A stretch of DNA of 64,000 nt from Linepithema humile (Eukaryota; Arthropoda; Insecta; Hymenoptera; Formicidae), in contig NC_090131.1 of the NCBI RefSeq assembly GCF_040581485.1, forward strand, positions 24,564,532-24,628,531, written 5' to 3'. The notes beneath the pieces are model-generated. The model had not been told where the DNA came from. It saw only the letters and a program-made list of their open reading frames with translations, and ran no database searches. Positions 52,901 to 63,745 of the stretch are shown here, one piece after another; positions within the stretch are counted from its first letter, which is position 1, and every line of letters starts with the position of its first letter. A program made the position numbers and the translations under genes.

Positions 52901-55900
52901 GTTACTGTTTTTAGGTGGCAAGTAATTGGAATTTTACCCCTTAAATTGCGGATAGATATTTTATCCATCGGAAAAATACTGAAAGTTGAATTTTTTAAAC
53001 ATTTTCCAAGCGAAATCTTTTCCATTGAAAAATATTGGAAATATCATTCATAAAATAAGTAATTTGGAAAATTTTGTTATTAATTTTTCTTTCTCCAAAG
53101 GAAACTATTTAGTGGACTATTTTTTTATGTTTAATAAGAGATCCTATTTTTTATTCATGTATTAAATGTTTCCGATCTCAATTTTTTTTTGTGAATTTGG
53201 ACGAATGTTTTATTAGAGAAATTTTTGTGCAGTTTTGTTAAGCAGTGATTGTTATTTATTGCGAACAGCCATAATTGAGGAAAGTAATAAAACCACATTA
53301 GTATCAGACAGAATGATTAAATGCCCATAAAACTGCAAGTGGATAAAGGCGTGATGCAATACGAAACGGGCAAATGCGCACAATTGCGAACATTTCTCCT
53401 ATCTTAATTGGAAATGAGATCACGCCATTTCTTGGGAAACTAATATCTTGTGTTGCAATGCGAATTTAGTCTTTATCGCCGCTTTATCGATAACCGAAAG
53501 GTCTTTATCAAATAACTAATAATATCATCGATAAAAGCTGCATTCAAAATGTATAACTGTTTAAAAAACTGTATAAAAGTTGATTCTATAGCAAGTAGAT
53601 AGCTAGATTGTTAAAGGCATTGTCTCTGAAAATATAGTACACGTCTATTCGTTGCTAGCGTAAAATGCAATCAGTTAGAGATTAAATTACACTTTCTGTA
53701 TTAATGAATCATTTCTATCTACGTTTTTTAATGCCAGCAGTAAGTTTTTATGTTAAATCGCATTTCACCGAGATTTCAAATCACGGCTATTTAATTAGTC
53801 AACACGCGCTGATCACACGGTTGTTAGATTAAATTACACAGAAACATAAATCAATCAACAAAGTCAAAGGATCGAACCTTGACTTGACCATCGCGAGGCG
53901 GCGTGATTCGAAACTGCTTCCGCTGTTTCTCCGGTTCCTTGTAAGTCTCGAAGAATTTGAACTTGTTCGTAATTTCCGACGTTTCTACGTGAATCTCCTC
54001 GGCCGTATCCGAGCTGCGTACCACATCGTCTGAGACTTGACGACCCATAAATGCCTTTTCCGCAAATGTTTTGAGAATTACCATTACTGGATAAACCAAG
54101 CTTTGCATTTTGCAAAATTTTTCACGCTTAACATTTCTCGTTCAAAGACGAAATACTTTTCTCTTAAATAAGATTTTTTACCTTGATGCGCTTTTTGCTT
54201 TGAATTTTAAATTAAGCGATATAATATCGCATCGTGAATAATCTGACATATAATAAAACAAAAAATATTTTCCAATATCTTTTTGAATAGAGAAATTAAA
54301 TTAAAATTCGAATGTAATTAATGTAAAAATATAAATTATATGTGAAAAATAGCAAATTCGTAATTTCAGCAGACAAGTCGATCGATGTGTCCACGATGAA
54401 AGCAAACTGTGGGTGCGGCTCGATCAGATAATAAATAAAAAAAAGCTTGAACTTACGTCTCGTGCGCGCCGTGAGGTTTCGGTCGGTGTTTTCGGTTGCA
54501 CTGGCGTTACTGGACGTCCTGTCTTCGCTGCAGAGGCGTCCAGCTCCAAAAAGAGCGATCGCGATTTTCTGCTGATACCTATATAGCGGGACCAATATAG
54601 ATTATCATAAATCATCGGCACTTTAAACTGTCAATTAGCATTGCGAATACTTTCACCCCGCATGTATCGACAACACAATGATATATCTTTTCGTCCAGGG
54701 CAAAAAATCTCTCATAAACCCGCTGAATATTAATACGGCCTCTTTAACACGCAGTCTCTTATTCTATAGAGTTTTTTTTTTTCATACTGAATGTCTCGTG
54801 CGTATAAAACAATACCAGATTGCTTTCTTTTGAGTTTTTTCCCTTAATTCTCGATGGTAATTCAACGGTAGAACAATAGATATTAATTTAACTCAGGAAC
54901 ATTGATTCGTTTTCACTTCTATCCGCAATTACTGATAAGTTCGTTGTAAAATGTGGAACAATACAAGTGCCAAAAGACTTTTCGCATTTTCCATTGCAAA
55001 TAGAGATTTGCTTTCGTGCACGTAATTCCAGAATTATCATATTTTTCTTTTTGCGTTCATAATTGCAGTACTTTCAATTGAATCGTTCAAATTATGTCTC
55101 CAGTCCGTTTGAAGTTACCTTTTCGACACTTGTGCCTTTTCGCAAGTCACTTAATTACTGAAAGTTACCAATTCGTACCTGCTGCAATCACCTCCTCGTC
55201 GGCTTTCTCCGGTTTCGGTTTACTGTCGGTTTCGTCGTCCGAGGCTGCAATTGGCTCACCCCGTTCGAATCTCTCTTTGATGGAGCGAGCGTGGGCAGTC
55301 GAGTGCTGGATCTCCTCTGCTGCATTTATCTTTGTAACGCGGTCGCTTCCGGCTACCGCCTGCTGGTACATCTCCTTCATCTTACCCTGTTTACCCTATA
55401 AAGCCAGCAAAAAGGAGACATTAAGGAATTAATAACACATTAGCAAGATGCGGTGTTGAGAAAAGATTGCGTGTTAGTGCGGCGTGGTGGTTTTATCTTT
55501 TCTTAAAAGCTTTCTTTTCTTAGGAAGAAAAAATTGCGAACAAAATGCGAAAGAAATGTGTGTAGTTGTTTTCTAGTTTCATTTTTACGATATTAAGAAA
55601 ATAGTATAATTTTACGTATACAAATGTCCACATCAACAACAAAACAATTGTAATAATTATAAATTCTTTCTTTAACGAAATAATTGCAACAAAGCTCGCA
55701 CTCGTCTCTTATCAGTTTACTAAATTACCATGAACAATCGCGAACGAATTCCTGCGATTTCTTCCTTCCTAGCTTCGCGTTGAATCTCGCGCCTTCCTTG
55801 TTGACTGGTCGACTCCCAACGATTTTTGATATCGTCCATTTTCGAGAAACTAATCGGACGCTCGCGCGTGGTGCGTTTCGATTTTATGATTTCGGTCTCC

Positions 55901-58900
55901 AGTTCTAAAATTAAAAAAAAATAGTTTTAAAATTAGCACATTTAACACATAAGAAATATAGTGAAAAAAAAAGTTTAAATTTTCTAGTGAGAAATTTATA
56001 TTTGCTAAATCTGCGATTTCACATTTTTATCGCGTTTTCCCTTTTCTCGTATTATAAATATGTTCTCATTTACTTACCTTCGGTTTCCTCCGTTTCCACT
56101 TCATCTTCACTTTCGCTGGATTCCTCGTAGGGTATGCCATTGAGAGATTCATCCGCCACGCCGATATCCATGCCTTTGGCCTGGAATCTGAATGAGAAAA
56201 CGTACGTAGTGATTACGGACATTCCGCATGAATGATTATCGGTCGGCTTCTCTACACTTGTAACATGTTTACTTCATATGTTTTCTCAGGATTCAAATTA
56301 CAAAGAAGAAAACTGCTGACTGCTGAGTAGCGCAAGAAGTATTGCCACAAAGTCTACTGACTCAGTAAAATAAAATATAAAATAAAATTTTCAGCATTGA
56401 GATTGTTCAATGCTGTAATTCGATGTTGTTATTTCGATATTGTAATCAGAGATGAAAAGTTGGCGTTTCGATAAATCTTGAAATCTCTAAGTATACTAAC
56501 ATTTCCAAAAATTCTAATTTGTTAATTTACGAGGAAATTGCGATTGTCATTATGAGCGTAATAGATATTTTTTCTTTATCGATGTTAATTATTAATTCTT
56601 TATTAGTGTTGAAATTATTATTTTAATTATTTATGCAAAAATAATGGAGTAATTGCGAGCTTTGTTATAATTGAGAAACGTCAGCTTAACGAAATTACAG
56701 ACTCATTATTGTGCATTCTACAGAAGAGAATCTGTGTCACGGTAAGATATCGCGAATTAAAATTATCGCCACTGGGAAAGCTGTGTATTTTTTTTGTTGA
56801 AGAGAGGCGCAATTTGAATTACTAGCTAATATCCTATCGGTGTAATGTGAAATTGCATACAAATTTGTATAAATTTTGCAGATATCTCAAATATCGCGCA
56901 TCGATTTTTCATGATATTTTTTCCACTGCGTAAGGGATTTGTCATTAATTACTCACTTGGCCAGTTTGCTGAGGATGCTGGGCGATCTCTTGACGGCGAT
57001 CTGCGACGGCGATCTCTCGATATCATTTGAGTTCTCCATGCTAGCTTTTTCGAAAACTTGGAAGCGCGACTTGACGTTTAAGCTCGAGAGTTCCTCAAGT
57101 CCCAAGTCGGGTTTGTCGGAAGCTGAAATATCAAAAAGATATCTCTTTACTTTTCTCTTCGCGATTCTACCGGCGCTATTCAAATATCCGAATACACTTT
57201 TTTCGATGGTAAATTTGTTAGACTGCTACAAGAAAACGGCGATATGTAAAGAAGGCAAAGTTGTATACTCAATATAAAATTTTTCAAAACGTCGAAGATG
57301 AAATCTCATTGAAAGATTCATTCGCATTATCGAACCAGATAGAGTCTCGTCGATATGATAGTGTAGTCAAACACGAGATATGGTTTCTAACATTGATCGT
57401 GTTACGCTTCAAGTAAAGTTTTACGTTCTCGTCGATATTGCACTGCATATCTACGAGATATTATCCGCCTGTTTGTTTCACACGAACTATTGATGGATGT
57501 TCGCCCGCATAAGTGAAAAAGTTGATGCATCTACTTGTTTTAGTTTATTTTGCAGATATATGATTTCTCTACATATATTAGATGATAAAAAACGTTGTAA
57601 AATGAAGTGAAAGAAATATATATGTGAGTACGTGAACAAGATATTAAAATATTATTAATTTGTATTAAAAAAAAAGCTATATTAATATGTATAAAGCAAT
57701 ATCAAAATATATAGAACAGGTATCGAAGATAATTTTGTATGAATGAGTTCAATGTGTGCAATTGTTAACAATGTTATTTTCCCAACGAAACAATATTTCT
57801 CTCATGCAAGAAATTAATTGAAAAAAAAAAATGCGGGATTAATAAGTTACTTCACGATTTTGTGAACTACATAAATAAATATATCATCTCGTTGTACCGA
57901 TAAAATATGTCGATCAATGAAACGCCCAGCGTAAAATAACGATTTACGCTCCGCGTTTTATTAATCGATACGTCGATCGTGAGACATGTGACGTGATTCG
58001 ATGCACAGATAAATTTTCGATCAGCAGCCAATTAACGAGTTAAAAAGCCACTCGCTAAAACGGACACACAACAAGTTAAGAACAATCTCTCCAGGTTCGC
58101 GTAGCCACGCCACTCACACATGTCGAACGTTACCTCTGACCACATCGGGCGGCAATTCTTTCGGCTCGTTCTCCCGTATGATCAGCTCCGGCTTTCGAGG
58201 TCGCACTGCGGAGTTCACAAGACAATTCTTTGTCGCATTAACGATACCCCTCTCGCGAGCACGCTTACGTATAATTATACGGGGGAGAGAGAGAGCAAAG
58301 AGAGCTATAATTTTAGCCTCTGTGCTAAGCGTTTAAGAAAATGGGTCTTAAACGACGGTGTACCGAAGACCCCCCAAGTTACACGCCGGCGTATTAAAAC
58401 AAACTATTAGGTTGGTGCAAAAGTTTTGCTGCTTCTCGCTAAAGGTTTCTATTTTAAAGAGGTTAACGATTTTCATGCTAAAAATTCCCAGTTTTTTAAA
58501 TTGAACAAAAATTTGTTTCCAGATGAAAAAAATGTATTGAAGTCAATTACTATTCAATTCATAAAAATTTATCTGAAACTCTGCAATTTTGTCTTTAATT
58601 TTTTATTTGACAAACACGATCAATCTTTTGCAACAATCTAATATTATCTTCATCGCATAGAGCTTTCTTTCTGTTTTCTCTATATGAAGAAAATGCAGTC
58701 TCGTCTCCAATTGTATATATGTAGTTCCACACAATTTTCTTTAACCTAAATCATATTATTTGCTTAAAGAAACAAAAGAGACGCAGATTCGTACAGGTAA
58801 TCGCGGAATGTAACGAGTGACTGGAATTAATCGAGCACGTCGCTAATAATAGCGTGAAAAAAATTTACGACCGACACGAAAATGAATTTTATCTCTGCCA

Positions 58901-61900
58901 ATTTCCCTGTCAAATCGTATTTCACATGTTTATGCTCGTTTGATGCTCTCCAACCGGGAATTGAGGCTCGCCTCAACCGCACAAAGTCCGTCCCGGCCGG
59001 AGAGATTAGCGGCGAGATAGAATCGACGACGGAATCGACGTCGGTCGTTAAGTACATGCGTTAAGATTTAACGAGTAATTCGTAAAAGACGATCCGTTTA
59101 AGTAGATTAGCGGCCGCGCGGCGGTATTGCGCGCGACGGTAATCATCTTACCGGGCTGGTCGGACTCTTCGACCGGTTTCGGTTGGAAGAGCTCCTTGAA
59201 GTGTGGCTTACAGTACAGCGTACTCTCGTGGCTCTCGTAATTGTCCACGTTAAGCTGCTTGCTGCACTGCACGCACCGGAAGCAATTCTTGTGCCAGACC
59301 AGTCCCTCGGCCTTTGTCTGCTCCATTTGGAACACGACCTTGCCGCAGCTGCGACAATTCGTATTCGCTTCGCTATTCTGACCCACCTGCAATGCATAAT
59401 CATACGAATTAATTAGCAGCTTTACGACTTTCACTCTCTATGCTCTTAGGGGAAGCGAGCAGGTGATTTTCTAGGTTTGTCTCGGTTAAATGTGCGTTGA
59501 AGTGAAGTTTCGAGCTCAACAGCAATCGCGTTGCTGCACAAACAATCATTTTTTACATAACTTTTCATATAAAATAATTTCTCATAATTTTGTTAAAGTC
59601 ATAATTATGTATCTACATAAGACATTTTTTTTTAAACATTTTTTAAACATATATTTAATTTTAAACTAGTTTTAAAAATGTGTATGAATGTGTTAAAAAT
59701 ATTGGCAATAAATTTTAGGAAGTTAATATGAAATAAATAATCAAGACTCACGGCATTTAGCTGTTGTTGCACTTTTGCCGCGTCAACCGAACGCACATGC
59801 AGAACTGTCTTCTTGGTGAGAGCATCGAATTTGTTAAAGCTCGATTTCTGAAAATACAAATGTTATTCGTGTTAGATGATAAGCACTATGAATGAAAGAA
59901 CTAAGAAAGGAAGAGGAGAAAAAGAAACGCGAAGAAACATTTCGCCCTTTTAAGATATCGTTAACTGAATAGGAAAATTTTATCTTCTGCATCCGTTTAT
60001 CATTCTCAAAATAACTATGCAAGGAGAAAAGTAGTTATTAGGGAGAAAATAAGCAAATTCAAAGAGTCACCATTGTGCACAAATGGAGATTGTGCGTGTA
60101 AAATTATTAAACCGCTGAAATTTATTTGGCAAAATTATTAAGTAGTTCAGATAATATGATTTCACAATTGTAATTATTCCAAAAAATAATTTTAAGTGAA
60201 GACCGACTGTTCAAAATATGCCAACATATTATAAACTGCATTAGCTTCTGCGCGTTGCGATTTCCGATCTGCACAAGGGTGACGTTCATTTTCCAAGTCG
60301 TACAAAGGTCTGAAAGCAAAAAAATCAATCGCAGGGCAAGAAAGCAAAGCGTACGTATTTTTCTTTCTTCCTGAAGGTAGCAAAAAGGCGATCAAAAAAA
60401 TTCGGGTCAAGTCAAACCTCTGTACGAGCCGACGTATCGCGCGTTATCTCGGTCTTACCTCGAGCTTCGGCCTCTCGCATGCCCGGTCCTTGTCCTTACC
60501 CTCGCTCGTTAAGCTTGCCAAACTACAGTAGGAAGCCCTCTGTCGCCCGGGTGTCGGTTTCAATGTTTGACAATTAAGGTTTCGCATGCCGGGAGGAGGT
60601 AGCGTCGAGCAACAAAGAGAAGAAACAGGCCGCGGGTTAGTGTAAAAACAAACATATAAAAAAAGCGGACGAGTTGCGGTATTTGGTTACTGTCTTGGGA
60701 TGCGGCAGTTAGCGGGCTCGTGACGATCGTACGGTTCTGGTATCGTCAACGCGGCCGGAAATTTCAACGCAATTTGCGGGTAAGATCTTTCACGCGTTCG
60801 AGGACACGTATGCGCGATGTGTCGTCATCAGAGACGGCGACGGTGCTCGAGCCTTCGCTAATATTTACGTCCGAGAGTATTTTTTTTCTAAACATATATT
60901 TTCCACCGAGTATTTATCCAATAAAATGTATGTATTACGTCCTTGAGGCAACGGAGATGGCAATTTTGCGTGAAGAACTGTTGGCCGATGTGTCATGCGC
61001 AGTGATGTAAAATTAGAGATATTTATTTTATGAACATTGTATTTTTATTGCGAGAATACTACATTTTTACAAAATACGCGAATACTTCTGGCTCGCCCGG
61101 TATATGTGCGGGACATTTTAATCGCTGATCGAAGCTTTGCCAACTGCTGCATCGAACGACAGGAGGAAAGAGGACGAACAAAACGAACGACAAAGGACAA
61201 CATTAGGAGTAGTATAGAACATCCATCGAATCGCGTCGGGTGATTATTCCTCGTCACGAATTCGCTCTTTATCTCGAATTGACTTTGCTTTCGGCACCGT
61301 TAGATATTATCATATACATCTCTTTAGTAGCGATATGATTGCGAACGCTTAATGGATTGACATTAGCCACCTTTTAACACGGATGCATCGCTAATAGGAT
61401 ATTTTTTTTTCTTTATGAAGATAAAAAGGATCTTAAATCAAACGTCATCAGCTGTGTGATTTTTAAATAAGAAACAAAAATCGTCAGATCACGTTGCGGT
61501 AAAAGTTGACGAATAAAAATTAATTGACAGATAAAAATTGTCATATTTTAAGCATCGTCATTTTACATATTTTTCTCATGTTTCAAAAATTTAACTGTAT
61601 CTTTATTAAAATATTTGTTTACACTTATTTTTAATTGCTTATTCAATGCGAAGCAATCACAACTAGCTTGTTTTTCAATTTTATAATTGAAAAAGACGAT
61701 TTTATCGGTTTTGTGACGTTGTGATCTTATTATAGCTGCGTATCAATTCGCGATTCGTGAAGAAGTTTGACCCGCTTTTCCCGCTTTCCTCTCCTTATTT
61801 GAACTCATGACAGGAAACGTAAGAGGAACCATCTGTGAAATTGCGACGGGACACGTGTGTCCCGTTCGGTGTTCTCAGAAGCGAAACCGCACGTCAAAAT

Positions 61901-62786
61901 CTCGATAACCGATAATGGGTGGATACGGGGCAAAAACTCGTAATTGTAGTCCATACCCCGCGTTTCCTCGCCGTTGGCTGAAGTAGGGCAAATACGTAGT
62001 GGGTTATTATCAAGTCGGCCCTTCCATAAATGGAGAGACGGCATTCGCAGCGTGACGGTGAACTACTCCGGCGTGTATGCGAGTTCTCGAAGCGCGTAGC
62101 GATGTACTTGACCGAGAGTGCTCATTCAGGAAAATATATATTACCGAAACTTTTGTTTCAGATCACTTTCTAATCATTCGCGTATTCGAAGGTAAATCGA
62201 GTCTTCCTCGAATCGACCGAAGCTTTAAATTTAACCGGCTAAAGCAAAATTACAGTAGGATAAATTTCATCCCGATAAACAAGTGGCGTTGAAGTCAATT
62301 TTACAAATTTATATTGAGTGAAAGCAGCGTCAATTCTGTTCCTTAAAAAAATATGATTTTTTTTAAATCAAAATATATGCTTTAATTGGAAGAAATAGTT
62401 CTAACTTCTCGGGAAATAATCGTTATTGCGAAGTCGACGCTGGTGGAACGCTATCTGTATTCCTAACGTTTATTCGCTTATGTGCACGATTAGTACAAGC
62501 ACAGTAAATAATAGACCGCCTCCGGGTACCGTAAGATAAAACAATTACACCGCGGGAGACTTTGTAGATCATTACTCCCAGGATAGAAATCCTGATCGCA
62601 AACTTCGATTAAATACAAGTTTCGTTACGGGATACGCGCTTTATCGCATCGTTCAACCGACTCCGATGTTGTCCGTGTCGTCTTACGAAAGGTACTTACG
62701 AGGGCCTTGACCGACACCCCGGTGAAGACGGGTGCGTCTTTGGCGAATCTCGAGTAACCCCGCTCGCATAATCTCAGATCACCCAT
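42650..62786 (-). CDS. EPLIN/LIMA1-like double-LIM actin-associated protein (spliced)
   Basis: Exons 5' to 3': 62700-62786 or 60459-60587 (alternative starts), 59752-59847, 59152-59386, 58134-58205, 56957-57122, 56078-56187, 55729-55904, 55179-55395, 54457-54578, 53878-54054, 48283-48597, 47623-47874, 43102-43235, 42650-42833. All junction phases agree, giving about 780 residues from 62786. The order is: short N-terminus, LIM domain 1, charged linker with four repeated D-x-VR-[SA]-x-D modules and F-x-x-[FWL]-E type motifs, acidic stretch, LIM domain 2, and a tail with GNYDEGFG as in EPLIN. The EPLIN-type C-terminus suggests an actin cytoskeleton or cell-junction role. The family call is from the LIM/tail sequence, and the middle matches poorly to anything I can recall. 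Confidence 0.85.
43102..43235 (-). CDS. LIM gene exon (first half of LIM 2)
   Basis: Starts after AAAATAG with EIQTTCTDVCESCQKKVYPL and continues to HKQCFRCLQCNCILR, then a GTAACG donor. It supplies the C-x2-C, H-x2-C and C-x2-C ligands. Its 5' edge (43225-43235) and the adjoining intron are the stretch copied into every junction of the tandem array. Confidence 0.88.
43225..43287. repeat. Source-like copy of the array junction fragment
   Basis: 63 bases spanning the exon/intron edge match the start of array units 2-6 (for example 35452-35514). Here the sequence to the left is normal LIM exon, so this is the undisturbed version. Confidence 0.8.
43288..47622. other. 4.4-kb intron of the LIM gene
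   Basis: Mostly low-complexity intron. It contains a CT microsatellite at 44525-44549, TA runs near 44210-44230, a T run near 43770-43790 and a second CT run near 45445-45470. The short open frames are not supported. The only exon-like object is on the plus strand at 46395-46473. Confidence 0.6.
46395..46473 (+). other. Orphan plus-strand exon-like segment
   Basis: 79 bases lie between a strong acceptor (TTTTTTCACTTTTAG) and a consensus donor (GGGTAAGTTT). One frame is open throughout and reads AELKFLRYVRSFLASNKGLN (enters after two bases, leaves after two). No partner exon is obvious nearby, so it is either a nested-gene exon, a relic, or chance. Confidence 0.3.
47623..47874 (-). CDS. LIM gene exon with two F-x-x-E motifs
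   Basis: 252 bp, phase 0 to 0, CCACCTAG acceptor and GTGAGT donor. It starts VEDEFLKQAQNAARAKTLRA and contains KFEHWEE and SLRARFESLGS. The end of the fourth D-x-VR module joins here (SSDK then VEDEF). Confidence 0.85.
48283..48597 (-). CDS. LIM gene exon with acidic stretch; possible internal start
   Basis: 315 bp, phase 0 to 0. It begins MDSPDREIYRDPDVVRADDR, includes ARKMLSIFRQMEE, a run of Asp/Glu (near 48320-48380) and ends YVRSSDK. The ATG right at the acceptor could also start a short isoform made from a promoter in the large upstream intron. Confidence 0.87.
49906..49951. repeat. GA dinucleotide microsatellite
   Basis: About 22 GA units in a row. Confidence 0.95.
52262..52800. promoter_or_regulatory. 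GC- and CpG-rich island, possible internal promoter
   Basis: A block of about 540 bp with strong GC and CpG content stands out from the AT-rich intron on both sides. It lies upstream (in transcription) of the exon that begins with ATG at 48597. The plus-strand frame at 52426-52791 is Arg/Ser-rich and looks like a product of base composition, not a gene. Confidence 0.35.
53878..54054 (-). CDS. LIM gene exon, second D-x-VR module
   Basis: Reads GRQVSDDVVRSSDTAEEIHV, then TNKFKFFETYKEPEK and ITPPRDGQVK. Phase 0 is kept if the acceptor is GAAAAG before GCATTTATG and the donor is AAG then GTTCGA. Both splice sites are weak, so the ends are uncertain. Confidence 0.7.
54457..54578 (-). CDS. LIM gene exon, basic/Pro-rich linker
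   Basis: 122 bp, phase 1 to 0, TATATAG acceptor, GTAAGT donor. Reads SRSLFLELDASAAKTGRPVT then QPKTPTETSRRARD. Confidence 0.8.
55179..55395 (-). CDS. LIM gene exon, helical linker
   Basis: 217 bp, phase 0 to 1. Reads KMKEMYQQAVAGSDRVTKIN, then HARSIKERFERGEP and an acidic end DDETDSKPKPEKADEE. Likely helical and charged. Confidence 0.85.
55729..55904 (-). CDS. LIM gene exon, basic linker
   Basis: 176 bp, phase 1 to 0, ATTTTAG acceptor, GTAATT donor after ATG. Reads LETEIIKSKRTTRERPISFS, KMDDIKNRWESTS and a highly charged REIQREARKEE stretch. It is absent from a simple start-codon search because its only Met residues are late. Confidence 0.82.
56078..56187 (-). CDS. LIM gene exon, acidic
   Basis: 110 bp, enters in phase 2 and leaves in phase 1, CATTCAG acceptor, GTAAGT donor. 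Reads FQAKGMDIGVADESLNGIPY then EESSESEDEVETEETE. Confidence 0.82.
56957..57122 (-). CDS. LIM gene exon, first D-x-VR module continued
   Basis: 166 bp, phase 1 to 2, TTTCAG acceptor, GTGAGT donor. Reads SDKPDLGLEELSSLNVKSRF then QVFEKASMEN and the Ser-Pro sites ERSPSQ and KRSPSIL. Confidence 0.85.
58134..58205 (-). CDS. LIM gene exon, 72 bp
   Basis: Phase 1 to 1, CCGCAG acceptor, GTAACG donor. Reads RPRKPELIIRENEPKELPPD then VVR. Its last residues begin the first D-x-VR-[SA]-x-D module. Confidence 0.82.
58407..58641. mobile_element. Mariner-derived MITE, 235 bp
   Basis: The left end TTAGGTTGGTGCAAAAGTTT is the typical mariner terminal repeat. The right end is its imperfect inverse (AATCTTTTGCAACAATCTAA). 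TA flanks both ends (58405-58406 and 58642-58643). It lies in a LIM-gene intron with no transposase left. Confidence 0.85.
59152..59386 (-). CDS. LIM gene exon with LIM domain 1
   Basis: 235 bp, phase 0 to 1, CATTGCAG acceptor, GTAAGA donor. Zinc ligands are visible in order: CRSC, WHKNCFRC, CVQC, and YCKPH. LFQPKP follows. The complete LIM domain in one exon contrasts with LIM 2, which is split by an intron. Confidence 0.9.
59752..59847 (-). CDS. LIM gene exon before LIM 1
   Basis: 96 bp, phase 0 to 0, TTTTCAG acceptor, GTGAGT donor. Reads KSSFNKFDALTKKTVLHVRS then VDAAKVQQQLNA. It can accept either alternative first exon. Confidence 0.82.
60192..60309 (-). other. Possible unplaced exon
   Basis: After GCTTTCAG a frame reads PLYDLENERHPCADRKSQRA to AYFEQSVFT and a stop. 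Its composition looks protein-like, but it needs an upstream exon in a phase that neither alternative first exon supplies. It may be an alternative 3' exon or chance. Confidence 0.25.
60459..60587 (-). CDS. LIM gene alternative first exon A
   Basis: 43 codons from an ATG to a GTAAGA donor in phase 0: MRNLNCQTLKPTPGRQRASY, then CSLASLTSEGKDKDRACERP. It fits the next exon's phase. The GC-richer sequence around it suggests its own promoter. Confidence 0.6.
62700..62786 (-). CDS. LIM gene alternative first exon B
   Basis: 29 codons, ATG to a GTAAGT donor in phase 0: MGDLRLCERGYSRFAKDAPV, then FTGVSVKAL. Phase agrees with 59752-59847. Confidence 0.65.
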
Positions 62787-63666
62787 CGATCTCGCTTTCT
62801 ACGATCGGGAGCGAGAGCGTCAACGAGAATTCAGATTAGTGGTGAGTCGTGAGAGATGCAAGCTCTGCGAAATGTGCATCGCAACCGATGCAAAGATTTT
62901 ACGCCCAAAGTACTTAATTTTTGAAAATTTGTCAATAAAAATATTTTATATAGTAAAAATAATTTTTTGAATCTGATATTGATAATATTTGAATTAATTT
63001 GTACAACAGAGCTGTGTGTGTTTTGATGCAACGTTTCTCAAAAGATGTAGATTGTGCAATTATTTCGCAGAACTCACGCTCGAGATGCAATTAGTATATT
63101 ATTAGGATGTTCATATTATTTGTTCGGAATTCGGATAACACTATCGTCAATATTGAAGCAAATATCAAAAATAGTTCATGCAATAACGAAAGTTAGATAT
63201 TTCTCATTCCTGTCCTACACATTATACCAGAAACTAACTTCTAACATCGTTAATAAGCATTCACATGCTTGCAAATTCTGTCTATGCAGCAATATTTTTA
63301 CTTTGTTACTATGTAAAAGAAGTCGCGCAAGTCAATATCTGCTTTATAAATAAAAGATACCGATTATGTAAAAAAAAAAAATGAAAATTTATGGCAATAT
63401 TTATTGACTTTTATTTTTCACGATAATATTGTCATAATACTTTTTGAAAACTTTTGAAAAAATCTGATTAGTCTTGTAAATTATTTAACAATAAATAGTA
63501 AAAGTAATTTTAAAATTATTTTAGTGAAAAAATGTCAAAAAAATAAATTTGCCGAAATTTGCATGTGTCAAAATATTCATTTTCCAATGCAACGGACAAG
63601 ACAAACGAACACGAGACATCCGATGCACATAATTTAACGAATTACAAAACATAAATTTATACAAAC

Positions 63667-63745
63667 CTCCTCGATTTCCATCGCGTGGTTCGCTTTTCCG
63701 AAAGTCGCCTGATCGCCGTCGCTCATGTTCGAGATGTCGCCAAAG
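63667..63745 (-). CDS. Possible further 5' exon of the LIM gene
   Basis: 79 bp between TGTCGCAG and GTTTGT. It reads FGDISNMSDGDQATFGKANH then AMEIEE, leaving in phase 0. It could start at the internal Met or continue from an exon beyond the window. The donor is weak. Confidence 0.45.

Larger units (their letters stand above)
48598..53877. other. 5.3-kb intron of the LIM gene
   Basis: Contains a GA microsatellite (49906-49951) and a GC-rich block at about 52262-52800. Short open frames at 50146-50352 and 51055-51249 are compositionally possible, but I recognise nothing in them. The rest is AT-rich without visible genes. Confidence 0.55.

Noticed and set aside
58426..58641. Protein-coding frame of 71 residues
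   Set aside because: It lies wholly inside the mariner-derived MITE and has no transposase features.
59143..59416. Arg/Ser-rich and Leu-rich frames overlapping LIM domain 1
   Set aside because: Other-frame shadows of the exon 59152-59386, whose zinc ligands are complete.
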